A stretch of DNA of 64,000 bases from NCBI RefSeq assembly GCF_029623955.1, contig NZ_JARSBP010000005.1, forward strand, positions 62,001 through 126,000, read 5' to 3'. Within the stretch, counting starts at the first letter, position 1, and every line of letters begins with the position of its first letter. This DNA comes from Mycobacterium sp. 236(2023). GTDB taxonomy: Bacteria; Actinomycetota; Actinomycetes; Mycobacteriales; Mycobacteriaceae. Positions 25,061-34,622 of the stretch are shown here, one piece after another. The notes beneath the pieces were generated by a model, which was given only the letters and a program-made list of their open reading frames with translations, ran no database searches and was not told where the DNA came from. Both the position numbers and the translations under genes were made by a program.

Positions 25061-26293
25061 ATGGCACCGACCGCATTCCGCTACCCGGACATGCCGCCAC
25101 GCCGGGCCCGGTTGCGGTTCGTCGCGCGACGCCTCACCGGCGTCGACCCGTTCCCCTCGGACGCGGTGGCCCGGGCATTCATCGACGGTCTCGACGAGGG
25201 TGATCCCGTCGCAGAACGGTTCGTGGCGCAGACCTATCACGGTGAACTCGGCGCACGAAAGGCCCGCGACCTCGTCGAGCAGGCGCAGCGCGTCGGCATC
25301 GACAACGTGCCCGACGCACCAGAATCGATGCGCGCGCTGTTCGCGGAGTTCGAGCAGCTGCCCGACTGGGTCGACCCAGAACTCGTCGAGGAAGGTGCTG
25401 CGGTGTGGCGGCGATGGGCCTACGCGCTCGGCGCGCTCGGCAACGCGGGCACCAACGACACCTACACCGAGGGTTGGCTGGCCGTCCCGCTGTCGCTGTC
25501 CGGTGGCTATGCCGGACAGCGGGCGCTGCACCGGTACCTGGAAACATCGCGATGGTGGATCGAGGTGTGCCGGCCCGGCGCGGTCCTGGCGCCAGGATCG
25601 TTGGCGCGCAACATCTCTCTGCACGTGCGGATCATGCATGTGAGCGTCCGTGCACGTGTGCAACAGCATCCCGAATGGGATGCGCAGCGCTGGGGCCTGC
25701 CGATCAGCCAATCGGCGATGCTGCTGACCCTTCTCGGCGGCAGCGTCGCACCGGCGTTCGGGCTGTTTCCGCTCGGGCATCTGACGTCACCCCGGGAGAT
25801 GCGGGCGGTGCTGCACTTCAACCGCTATTGCGGCCACCTGGTCGGTGTCCGGTGCGAGGGCTACTTCCCGGAAACGGTCGCCGACGCGTGGCGCATCCTG
25901 CTCATGGCTGACAGCGCACGCAGCTACGACAGCGCGAACAGCGGCGCCGAACTCGTCGAGTCGTTCGCCCCCGCGTTCGAACCGGCCCCCGGTTTGAGTG
26001 GATTCCAGCGTCTTCGCGCCGAGTACCACTATCGCGTCCAGGCGGGCTACCTCGGTCTCTACATGCTGCCGTGGAACCGTCGCCGGTACCGGCTACCGTC
26101 CGCGCTTCCCGGAATTCTGTTGCTGCTCTTACGAACTCCGCTGATCGCAGTGCTCGAGGTCGCGCGCCGACTTTCGCCTGGAGTAGACCGGAGCTGGCAG
26201 CAGACCAATCTCAGACGCTGGGAGAACTGGCTACAGTGGCAGTCGGCGGGCAAGGCGGCTGCCTTCGAGGCAGCTACCCCGCTGCGGCGGTGA
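25061..26293 (+). CDS. DUF2236 (MpaB/Lcp-like) oxygenase-family protein
   Basis: A 410-residue helical protein. The stretch NISLHVRIMHVSVRARV near residue 190 carries the VRxxHxxVR pattern of DUF2236 proteins. In the family's best-known member, latex-clearing protein, a His binds haem b. A hydrophobic segment near residue 350 (PGILLLLLRTPLIAVLEV) suggests membrane association. Members are abundant in mycobacteria with unclear substrates. Its 3' end overlaps the convergent desaturase by 20 bases. Confidence 0.78.
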   Translation: MAPTAFRYPDMPPRRARLRFVARRLTGVDPFPSDAVARAFIDGLDEGDPVAERFVAQTYHGELGARKARDLVEQAQRVGIDNVPDAPESMRALFAEFEQLPDWVDPELVEEGAAVWRRWAYALGALGNAGTNDTYTEGWLAVPLSLSGGYAGQRALHRYLETSRWWIEVCRPGAVLAPGSLARNISLHVRIMHVSVRARVQQHPEWDAQRWGLPISQSAMLLTLLGGSVAPAFGLFPLGHLTSPREMRAVLHFNRYCGHLVGVRCEGYFPETVADAWRILLMADSARSYDSANSGAELVESFAPAFEPAPGLSGFQRLRAEYHYRVQAGYLGLYMLPWNRRRYRLPSALPGILLLLLRTPLIAVLEVARRLSPGVDRSWQQTNLRRWENWLQWQSAGKAAAFEAATPLRR

Positions 26294-27500
26294 AATGCAC
26301 CTCACGCATCGCCGTCCGGAGTCCCCGCCGCTTCCCCGTCACCGGGTCCGGCGCGAGACTGCCACGCAGTGACCGGAACTTCTTCTCGGAGTTGGTTTCC
26401 GGGGCGTTGTCGGGCGTTCCCTTCAGATACTTGTCCGGCAAGGCGAGTTTCGCGATGGTCCAGAACGACTGCCAGTACTGCCGAGGCAGCGAACCGGTGG
26501 TGTACGGCAGGTCGTACTTCTCGCACAATTCTTTCACCCGCACCGAGATCTCCGCGTAGCGGTTGCTGGGCAGGTCGGGGAACATGTGGTGCTCGATCTG
26601 GTAGCAGAGGTTTCCGCTCATGAACGCCATCATCTTGCCGGCGCGAAAGTTGGCTGACCCCAGCATCTGTCGCAGATACCACTCGGCCTGCGTTTCATTC
26701 TCGAACTCTTCTCGGGTGAACTTCTCCGCGCCATCGGGGAAATGTCCGCAGAAGATCACCGCGTAGGACCAGTAGTTGCGGATCAGGTTCGCGACCGCGT
26801 TGGCCTGCATCGTACGTTTCCAGCCCGGGCCTGCCAGGGCCGGAAAGATGATGTAGTCCTTGCCGACCTGCTTACCGACCTTCTTTCCGATGATGCGCAG
26901 GTCCTTGCGCACCTCGGCCCACGACTTCTCGTGTTTGCGCACCTGGGACAGCTCGAGCCCGTGAGCGGCGACCCCCCACTCGAAGAGGGTGCCGAGCAGC
27001 AGGTTGTAGACAGGATTGCCGATCATCCACGGCGCCCACTTCTCGTCCCTGGTCACCCGCATGATGCCGTAGCCGACGTCGTCGTCCATCCCGACGATGT
27101 TGGTGAACTTGTGATGGATGTAGTTGTGCGATTTCTTCCAGTGCTCTGCCGGTGAGGTGGTGTCCCACTCCCATTCGGTGGAGTGGATCTCCGGATCGTT
27201 CATCCAGTCCCACTGGCCGTGAATGATGTTGTGGCCCAACTCCATGTTCTCGATGATCTTGCCCGCGCCCAGCATGGCCGTCCCGGCCAGCCACGCGTAC
27301 TTGTTGCGGCTCGCCATCAGGACGACGCGGCTGCCGACGACGAGTGCGCGCTGCAGCTGGATGGCGCGGCGGATATAGCGGGCGTCGCGTTCACCGCGGG
27401 ACTCCTCGATGTCGTCGCGGATCGCGTCGAGCTCGCGCCCCAGCGCTTCGACGTCCTCGGCGCTGAGGTGCGCGTACTCCTTGAGATCAGTGATTGCCAT
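26274..27500 (-). CDS. desA3: Acyl-CoA desaturase (DesA3/Rv3229c type)
   Basis: A 408-residue membrane di-iron desaturase. The three histidine boxes are HNIIH (about residue 92), HNYIHH (about 128) and QIEHH (about 307). It matches the linoleoyl-CoA-desaturase-like delta-9 stearoyl-CoA desaturase of M. tuberculosis, which makes oleic acid for membrane and storage lipids. The electron-donating reductase gene lies ten bases upstream in the same operon, as in M. tuberculosis. The chosen ATG gives MAITDLKEYAHLS after a plausible ribosome site. Confidence 0.93.
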   Translation of the reverse strand: MAITDLKEYAHLSAEDVEALGRELDAIRDDIEESRGERDARYIRRAIQLQRALVVGSRVVLMASRNKYAWLAGTAMLGAGKIIENMELGHNIIHGQWDWMNDPEIHSTEWEWDTTSPAEHWKKSHNYIHHKFTNIVGMDDDVGYGIMRVTRDEKWAPWMIGNPVYNLLLGTLFEWGVAAHGLELSQVRKHEKSWAEVRKDLRIIGKKVGKQVGKDYIIFPALAGPGWKRTMQANAVANLIRNYWSYAVIFCGHFPDGAEKFTREEFENETQAEWYLRQMLGSANFRAGKMMAFMSGNLCYQIEHHMFPDLPSNRYAEISVRVKELCEKYDLPYTTGSLPRQYWQSFWTIAKLALPDKYLKGTPDNAPETNSEKKFRSLRGSLAPDPVTGKRRGLRTAMREVHFTAAAG

Positions 27501-27510
27501 GTCGCTCCTG

Positions 27511-28641
27511 TCAGATCTTGAGGGTGCAGTCGCCGGACGCCGTGGAGACGCAAGTCTGTATTCGGTCCCCTTCGCCGTGTTCGTCCCCGGAGCGGATGTC
27601 GCGGACGTGACCCGACTCCAAGGGGAGCACGCAGGACTGACAGATACCCATCCGGCAGCCGAAAGGCATTTGGATACCGGCTTTTTCACCGGCCTCAAGC
27701 AGCGAGGTAGCCCCGTCGACCTCGGCACTCTTGTCTGAGATCGCGAAAGTGACGGTGCCACCTTCGCCGCCCTTGTCGGTGCGGGCGATGACAAACCTTT
27801 CCGTGTGCAGGTTGTCCTCGACTCCGGCGGCACTGAACGTCGTGTCGAGAGAGTCGAGCATCGTCGGCGGGCCGCACGCCCAGGTGGGTCGGTCCGTCCA
27901 GTCCTCGACGATCTCGTGCAACGCGTCGAAGTCGACGTGGCCCATCTGCTCGGTGAACTGCAGATGCAGCCGATAGCTGTCTACTTCGGTATCGAGCGAT
28001 CTGAGTTCGTCATGGAAGATCACGGAATCGGCCGACGGCGCCGAGTGGATGTGCACGATGTCCGGATGCTGATCGCGCGCATGAAGCGCCCGCAGCATCG
28101 CCATGATGGGCGTGATCCCACTGCCCGCACTGATCAGGAGCAACTTCGCCGGCGGCGGGTCGGGAAGCGCGAAGTCGCCCTTGGGTGACGCGAGGCGCAC
28201 GATGGTGCCGGGCTCCACACCGTTCACCAGATGGGTGGACAGGAACCCTTCCGGTGTCGCCTTCACGGTGATCGAGATCAGCTTCTTGTCGCGGAGCGGA
28301 ATCGATGTCAGCGAATAGGAGCGCCAATGCCAGTGCCCGTCGATCCGCAGGCCGATTCCGACGTACTGGCCCGGCCGGTAATCACCGGAGAAACCCCACC
28401 CCGGCTTGATGGTCACGGTCGCCGAGTCTTCGGTCTCGCGTGTGACATCGACGACCTGCCCACGCAGTTCCCGGGCGGACCACAGCGGATTCAACATCTT
28501 CAGATAGTCGTCTGGCAGCAACGGCGTGGTCGCACGGGCCACCAATCCTCGCAGCACGTTGACCGCCGGGGTGGTCGCGGTGTCGACCTCTTTCGCCGGC
28601 GCCACACTCCACCGCTTCAAACTGCGAATAGTCGACTCCAC
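27511..28641 (-). CDS. Ferredoxin reductase / oxidoreductase partner of DesA3 (Rv3230c type)
   Basis: A 376-residue electron-transfer protein. It has an FAD-binding barrel with RSYSL (about residue 107), an NAD(P)H domain with SAGSGITPIMAML and a C-terminal plant-type [2Fe-2S] domain with CRMGICQSC and a distal Cys in QTCVS. It supplies electrons from NADPH to the desaturase encoded just downstream. The GTG start after GGAGG gives a length close to the M. tuberculosis protein; longer in-frame starts exist up to 28719. Confidence 0.9.
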   Translation of the reverse strand: MESTIRSLKRWSVAPAKEVDTATTPAVNVLRGLVARATTPLLPDDYLKMLNPLWSARELRGQVVDVTRETEDSATVTIKPGWGFSGDYRPGQYVGIGLRIDGHWHWRSYSLTSIPLRDKKLISITVKATPEGFLSTHLVNGVEPGTIVRLASPKGDFALPDPPPAKLLLISAGSGITPIMAMLRALHARDQHPDIVHIHSAPSADSVIFHDELRSLDTEVDSYRLHLQFTEQMGHVDFDALHEIVEDWTDRPTWACGPPTMLDSLDTTFSAAGVEDNLHTERFVIARTDKGGEGGTVTFAISDKSAEVDGATSLLEAGEKAGIQMPFGCRMGICQSCVLPLESGHVRDIRSGDEHGEGDRIQTCVSTASGDCTLKI

Positions 28642-28663
28642 CGGGCCTCCATCTGGCGAGAGA

Positions 28664-28677
28664 GTGACAACCGTCAC
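28664..28677. promoter_or_regulatory. Palindrome upstream of the desaturase operon
   Basis: GTGACAACCGTCAC is an inverted repeat with five-base arms and a four-base centre, 23 bases before the chosen reductase start. It could be the operator through which a TetR- or GntR-type lipid regulator controls the reductase-desA3 operon. Confidence 0.35.
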
Positions 28678-28800
28678 ACCGCAACGGGCACGGGATTGTC
28701 CAAAGCCGGCCAGCCCCAAACCTGACTTCCTGCATTGTCAGCGAATTGCCCGGATTTCAACTTGGGATCGGTAGCCGACGGCCGCCGGTGTACTCGGGTC

Positions 28801-29070
28801 ATGACAACAAACATGTTTCTCACCCGCATCCAGGACCAGACCAACCGCGTCGACCGCACCCGCAGCCTCATCTTCGGCATCTCCGCCGGGATCACCGCGC
28901 TGTGGTCGGCCTACCGCGTCTTCTGGCTGATCTACTCGGCTTCGGTGCTGTCCACCTACGGCCTGTCCTCGGCGACAGTGCTCTTCTCGCTGGTTCTGTG
29001 GACGGTCGTCGGTCTGGCCGCCGCGGCCGTCGCTGCCCTGTTCCTGCTCCGCTACCGCAAACTCACCTGA
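28801..29070 (+). CDS. Small two-helix membrane protein, unknown function
   Basis: An 89-residue protein with two hydrophobic segments: about residues 28-50 (FGISAGITALWSAYRVFWLI) and 60-82 (VLFSLVLWTVVGLAAAAVAA). A short basic tail (RYRKLT) follows. No family is recognised. It is divergent from the desaturase operon and convergent with the ammonium channel gene. The ATG at the boundary of a plausible promoter region is used; an upstream in-frame start at 28735 would overlap the desaturase promoter. Confidence 0.6.
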   Translation: MTTNMFLTRIQDQTNRVDRTRSLIFGISAGITALWSAYRVFWLIYSASVLSTYGLSSATVLFSLVLWTVVGLAAAAVAALFLLRYRKLT

Positions 29071-29078
29071 CGGTCGGT

Positions 29079-30353
<1,275 letters not shown>

Positions 30354-30419
30354 TGTCCGGCTCCTTCGACGGTCCCGGACGAGGATGTCGGTCTCGCGTT
30401 TCGGCTACGCGGCGATTGT

Positions 30420-30435
30420 GTTTCCGGAATGTTTC
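30420..30435 (-). promoter_or_regulatory. GlnR-like nitrogen-control box upstream of amt
   Basis: On the minus strand the site reads GAAAC-ATTCCG-GAAAC. This fits the actinobacterial GlnR pattern (GTnAC-N6-GAAAC, with AC-N9-AC spacing). It lies 67 bases upstream of the amt start. Ammonium transporter genes are established GlnR targets in mycobacteria and streptomycetes, so nitrogen-limited activation is expected. Confidence 0.65.
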
Positions 30436-30511
30436 ACAGGATCGCGCGGTGGGGGTGGGGACAGCCCTACCCTGAGAACGCTGGCGGACCGGATGGGAGT
30501 GACGCCGACAC

Positions 30512-31786
30512 ATGCCTAGCGTCGAGTCCGTGGTGAGTCTCCGTCAGCTCCGAATCGACACCGGTTACTGCCTGCTGGGGTTCCCGCTCGCCCTGGTCAG
30601 CTTCTGCGTCCTGGTGACCGGATTCTCGGCGGGAGTCGGGATGCTGGTCGTCGTGATCGGCCTGCCGATCCTCACCGCGACGCTGTTCATCGGGCGCGCC
30701 TTCGCCGACATCGAACGCTTGCGATTTCCCGCTGTACTGCGTCTGCCCCGAACCCGGCCTACCTATCGCGTGCCGCCGCCGGATGCCGGACTGTGGAAAC
30801 GCATGGTCATGCCGCTGACCGAGGCCCAGTTCTGGCTGGACCTCGTCCACGGACTCTTGCACTTCCCGATCGCGGTGACGACGTTCTGCATCGTCGTCTC
30901 GTGGTGGGCCTCCGGGATCGCGGGCACCCTCACCGTCTTCTGGGATTGGAGCATCCCGCGCGGCCCCGACAACCAGTCGCTGGCCCAGCTGATCGGGCTC
31001 GGTGACAGCGCGGTCGCGCGGATCGGCTTCCAGACGGCCGTCGGCGTGCTGTGCCTTGTCACCCTGCCCTTCGTGGTGCGGGGTTGCGCGCTGGTCTCCA
31101 GCTACTTCAGCCGGTTCCTGCTGACTGGAGTCGCCGAGATGCGGCAGACGATCACCGTGCTCACCGAACAGAAGGCGGCGGCCGCCTCAGCCGAGGCGAC
31201 GGCGTTGCGCCGGCTGGAACGCGATATCCACGACGGCCCCCAGCAGCGGTTGGTGCGGCTGGCGATGGATCTGAGCCGCGCCCGCAGACACCTGGACACC
31301 GATCCCGACGCGATGCGCGCAACGCTGGACGAAGCGCTCGTGCAGACCCAGGAGACGTTGGACGAGCTGCGGGTGCTGTCACGCGGCATCGCGCCCCCGG
31401 TGCTCACCGATCGCGGCCTGCCGAGTGCGCTGGCGGCGCTGGCCGTTCGATGCACCGTGCCGGTCGAGTTGGCTGTCGACCCGGAACTCGGTATGCCGGC
31501 CGGGCGTCTGGATCCCGCCGTCGAGACGGCCGTGTACTTCGCCGTCGCCGAGGCGCTGACCAATGTGGCCAAACACAGTGGCGCCGCGTACTGCTGGATC
31601 ACCGTCGCGCACGGCCCCGAGAAGGTCGGCGTCGAGATCACCGACGACGGCAACGGCGGAGCACACCTCGCCAAGGGCCATGGGTTGTCCGGACTCGATG
31701 ACAGGGTGCGCGCCGTCGGGGGCACACTGACAGTCACCAGCCCCGTCGGGGGGCCGACGACGATCGGGGTGACGGTGCCGTGCTGA
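30512..31786 (+). CDS. Sensor histidine kinase (NarL/DesK type, HisKA_3)
   Basis: A 424-residue membrane kinase. Four hydrophobic segments lie in the first 210 residues (a double sensor-domain layout common in actinobacterial kinases). The dimerisation box RRLERDIHDGPQQRLV is near residue 236 with phospho-acceptor His in IHDG. The ATPase domain shows EALTNVAKH (N box), EITDDGNGG and GHGLSGLDDRV. It overlaps its response regulator by seven bases. The signal is unknown. Confidence 0.9.
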   Translation: MPSVESVVSLRQLRIDTGYCLLGFPLALVSFCVLVTGFSAGVGMLVVVIGLPILTATLFIGRAFADIERLRFPAVLRLPRTRPTYRVPPPDAGLWKRMVMPLTEAQFWLDLVHGLLHFPIAVTTFCIVVSWWASGIAGTLTVFWDWSIPRGPDNQSLAQLIGLGDSAVARIGFQTAVGVLCLVTLPFVVRGCALVSSYFSRFLLTGVAEMRQTITVLTEQKAAAASAEATALRRLERDIHDGPQQRLVRLAMDLSRARRHLDTDPDAMRATLDEALVQTQETLDELRVLSRGIAPPVLTDRGLPSALAALAVRCTVPVELAVDPELGMPAGRLDPAVETAVYFAVAEALTNVAKHSGAAYCWITVAHGPEKVGVEITDDGNGGAHLAKGHGLSGLDDRVRAVGGTLTVTSPVGGPTTIGVTVPC

Positions 31787-32442
31787 AGATCTTGCCCTTG
31801 AAGATAGTGGTGGCCGATGACTCGATCCTGTTGCGGGAAGGCCTCGTTCGGCTTCTCACCGAGAACGGCCACGAGGTCGTCGCCGCAGTGGGCGACGGTC
31901 CGTCGCTGGTGGCTGCCGTCGAGGCGCACCGACCGGATGTTTCCGTCGTCGACGTCCGGATGCCGCCGTCGCACACCGACGAAGGGCTGCGTGCCGCCGT
32001 CGAGGCCCGCAGACGGGTACCGCACACGCCGGTGCTGGTGCTGTCGCAATACGTCGAGGTCTCCTACGCCGACGATCTGCTGGCCGACGGCACCGGCGGG
32101 ATCGGTTATCTGCTCAAGGACCGGGTCACGGCGATCACCGAATTCCTCGACGCGATCGACCGGGTCGCGACGGGTGGCACAGTGCTCGACCGCGACGTGG
32201 TCGCGCAGTTGCTGGTGCGCCGCCGCCGCGACGATCCCTTGCGGGCCATGACAACTCGTGAGCTTGAGGTCCTTGCGTTGATGGCCGAGGGCCGCTCTAA
32301 CCCGAACATCGCTCGCAGCCTGTCAGTCAGCGACGGCACCGTCGAGAAGCACATCGGCAACATCTTCGCCAAACTGATGCTGCCGCCCGACGACGAGCAA
32401 CATCGCCGCGTGCTCGCGGTTCTTGCCTACCTTCGCACTTAG
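31780..32442 (+). CDS. LuxR/NarL-type response regulator
   Basis: A 220-residue two-domain regulator. The receiver domain has VVADDS, phospho-acceptor Asp in VVDVRMPP and a Lys in LLKDRV. The C-terminal LuxR HTH spans about residues 150-212 (MTTRELEVLALMAEGRSNPN then SDGTVEKHIGNIFAKL). It is translated from a GTG inside the end of the kinase gene and forms the cognate pair with it. The end overlaps the convergent HNH gene by four bases. Confidence 0.92.
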   Translation: MLKILPLKIVVADDSILLREGLVRLLTENGHEVVAAVGDGPSLVAAVEAHRPDVSVVDVRMPPSHTDEGLRAAVEARRRVPHTPVLVLSQYVEVSYADDLLADGTGGIGYLLKDRVTAITEFLDAIDRVATGGTVLDRDVVAQLLVRRRRDDPLRAMTTRELEVLALMAEGRSNPNIARSLSVSDGTVEKHIGNIFAKLMLPPDDEQHRRVLAVLAYLRT

Positions 32443-33665
32443 TTCGGTGTCGGTGGTGGTGGTTCGTAGGGGTGGTACCACTTCCATTGGGCGCGTTCAC
32501 CGGTCGGGCCCCGATACGGCGCGACGTTCGGTGGCGCGGTGATGGGTGGTCGCGCCAGCGAGCCACTTTTCATGATGTTGCCCTCGGAGTCGGTGACGCT
32601 GAGACGGTGAGCCGGACCGGTGATCGTGATGTCGCCGCGGTGATGCGCACGATGATGAAACGGGCAGACCAAAACCAGGTTGTCGAGTTCGGTCTCCCCA
32701 CCGTTCTCCCAGTGGATCACGTGATGGGCGTGCAAACCCCGGGTAGCTCCGCACCCGGGCACCACACACGCGCCGTGATCACGACGCTCCAGAGCGCGAC
32801 GCAACCGGCGGCTGATCGTGCGGGTGACCCGGCCCGACCCGATCGGCTGACCGGCACGTTCGAACCACACCTCACAGGTGGCGTCACAGAGGGCGTACTG
32901 ACGGTCGCCCTCGGAGAGCGCCGGCCCCAGATGCAGGCTGGCGATGGACTTTCCGACATCCAGGTGCACGATCACGGTGGTGTGCTGACCATGCGGGCGA
33001 CGCGCCACGTCAGCGTCCCAACCTGTCTCGACCAGACTCATGAACGCGTCCTTGGCGGTCGGAAAAGGCGGCACCTGACCGCCCGCGTCGGCTTCGTTTT
33101 GAGCGGCTTCGTTGTGATCGGCTTCGTCGCGGTCGCGTTTCCAGTCCGCGATCAACCCATCCTTATGCGACGCCAGCGCCGCATCGACCTTTGCCGCCTC
33201 CAGGTTGTGCACTCGAAACCGGAACGTCGTGTACTCACCCCTGATAGTCCTGGACACCGAAGGCCCAGGGTCCGGCTTGGGCTCCGCAACCGGTTTGGGT
33301 TCTGCGGCCACCGCGGTCCGCAACTGCGCCACCGTCATGTTCTCCGCGACATGCATATAGTGCGTGTCTGACCCCGGACCGGACCTGTCGGCGATCACCT
33401 CCACCTGATCCAGCGACAGTCGACCCTCCCAAAGAGCAGCGGCACATCGCGGCAGTTCCTCGGCACGGCCCGCAACCGTCATCACCGATTTCGCGTTATG
33501 GGGCGGCACCCCGATCTTCCAGGCGATCAACTCGGCCATCGACCTGCACCCGGTCGTAGCCCACAATCCTTCCCGATCCATCTCCGCCGCGATCTCCACG
33601 ATCCGACCGTCGATCGCGTTACGCTGCCCCGCCAACTCCGAGAGCTCATCGAACATGGCTTCCAA
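32439..33665 (-). CDS. DUF222 / HNH endonuclease domain protein (13E12 repeat family)
   Basis: A 408-residue protein of the 13E12 family that is repeated in mycobacterial genomes. The N-terminal DUF222 helical region covers about residues 1-250. The C-terminal HNH motif reads CVVPGCGATRGLHAHHVIHW, then NGGETELDNLVLVC, then FHHRAHH, with the paired Cys and His ligands intact. These proteins are thought to be remnants or relatives of mobile elements; activity is untested. A second ATG three codons in is possible. Confidence 0.9.
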   Translation of the reverse strand: MEAMFDELSELAGQRNAIDGRIVEIAAEMDREGLWATTGCRSMAELIAWKIGVPPHNAKSVMTVAGRAEELPRCAAALWEGRLSLDQVEVIADRSGPGSDTHYMHVAENMTVAQLRTAVAAEPKPVAEPKPDPGPSVSRTIRGEYTTFRFRVHNLEAAKVDAALASHKDGLIADWKRDRDEADHNEAAQNEADAGGQVPPFPTAKDAFMSLVETGWDADVARRPHGQHTTVIVHLDVGKSIASLHLGPALSEGDRQYALCDATCEVWFERAGQPIGSGRVTRTISRRLRRALERRDHGACVVPGCGATRGLHAHHVIHWENGGETELDNLVLVCPFHHRAHHRGDITITGPAHRLSVTDSEGNIMKSGSLARPPITAPPNVAPYRGPTGERAQWKWYHPYEPPPPTPN

Positions 33666-33765
33666 CCGCAGCCCCCGAGGGGGACTCGGTTGAAAAGACG
33701 CAATGCTCGACGGCCGAATAACCCCATCATGCCGCCGGGGTCCGACAAGAAACCGTGGCAGCGAG

Positions 33766-34551
33766 TCAATCGATGATGGCCACGGCCCTGGTCCACCCCG
33801 CCGACGCGGCGTGAACCTTGACAGGAAAACAGCTCACCCGAAATCCCTTCGCGGGCAACTGTTCCAGGTTGTGCAGCTTCTCGATGTGGCAGTAACCGAT
33901 GTCGCGCCCGGCCTTGTGCCCCTCCCAGATGATCGACGCGTCGTGGTCCTCGGCGTAGCGCTGCGCGGTGAACGTGAACGGCGCGTCCCAACTCCAGGCG
34001 TCGGTCCCGGTGAGCCGCACGCCCTGTTCGAGCATGTGCAGGGTGGCGTCCCGCCCGATCCCGCACCCGCTCTGCACGTAATCGTCGTGGCCGTACCGGG
34101 TTCCGGCGCTGGTGTTGACGACGACGATCTCCAGCGGCGACAGCGTGTGACCGATGCGCTGCAACTCGGCGTCGATGTCGTCGGGGGTGACGACATAGCC
34201 GTCGTCGAGGTGGCGGAAGTCCAGTTTCACGCCGGGCTGGAAACACCATTCGAGCGGAACCTCGTCAATGGTGATCGCACGTTCGCCGTTCTCCTCGTTG
34301 GCCCGGTTCATCGTCGAGGCGAAGTGGTACGGCGCGTCGAGATGAGTGCCACTGTGGGTGGTCATCGTCACCCGTTCGATCGCCCAGCCCTCCCCGTCGG
34401 GCAGGTCGCTCTCGGTGGCTCCGGGGAAGAACGCGAGCACGTCCCCGACGGTGTCGCGGTGGGTGAAGTACTCGATCTCGGGGCGATACCCCGGTGGATC
34501 AGAGGCGATGCCGCCGCGCAGCGGCACTGAAATGTCGATCAGGGTGGGCAT
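33766..34551 (-). CDS. Cyclase family protein (kynurenine formamidase-like metal hydrolase)
   Basis: A 261-residue protein of the cyclase/KynB superfamily. The metal motif HSGTHLDAPYHF is near residue 66, and further conserved residues lie in VVVNTSAGTRYG and TGTDAWSWD. Relatives hydrolyse N-formylkynurenine, isatin or similar amides. It is divergent from the FAD monooxygenase with a 71-base gap that contains a short palindrome. The pairing hints at oxidation and ring opening of an aromatic compound, but this is inference. Confidence 0.85.
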   Translation of the reverse strand: MPTLIDISVPLRGGIASDPPGYRPEIEYFTHRDTVGDVLAFFPGATESDLPDGEGWAIERVTMTTHSGTHLDAPYHFASTMNRANEENGERAITIDEVPLEWCFQPGVKLDFRHLDDGYVVTPDDIDAELQRIGHTLSPLEIVVVNTSAGTRYGHDDYVQSGCGIGRDATLHMLEQGVRLTGTDAWSWDAPFTFTAQRYAEDHDASIIWEGHKAGRDIGYCHIEKLHNLEQLPAKGFRVSCFPVKVHAASAGWTRAVAIID

Positions 34552-34561
34552 GACGGTCAGG

Positions 34562-34579
34562 ATGTCATGGACATGTCAT
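34562..34579. promoter_or_regulatory. Palindrome and direct repeat between cyclase and monooxygenase genes
   Basis: ATGTCATGGACATGTCAT contains the palindrome ATGTC-ATG-GACAT (34562-34574) and two copies of ATGTCAT. It sits in the short divergent promoter and is a candidate operator for both genes. Confidence 0.3.
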
Positions 34580-34622
34580 ACCGACTCCGTTTCGCGACGG
34601 CCCACCTGGGGCACAGGAGCGC

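Noticed and set aside
32439..33665. DUF222/HNH gene as a complete mobile element
   Set aside because: No terminal inverted repeats, target-site duplication or partner transposase/integrase was seen around it; it is annotated only as a protein family member.
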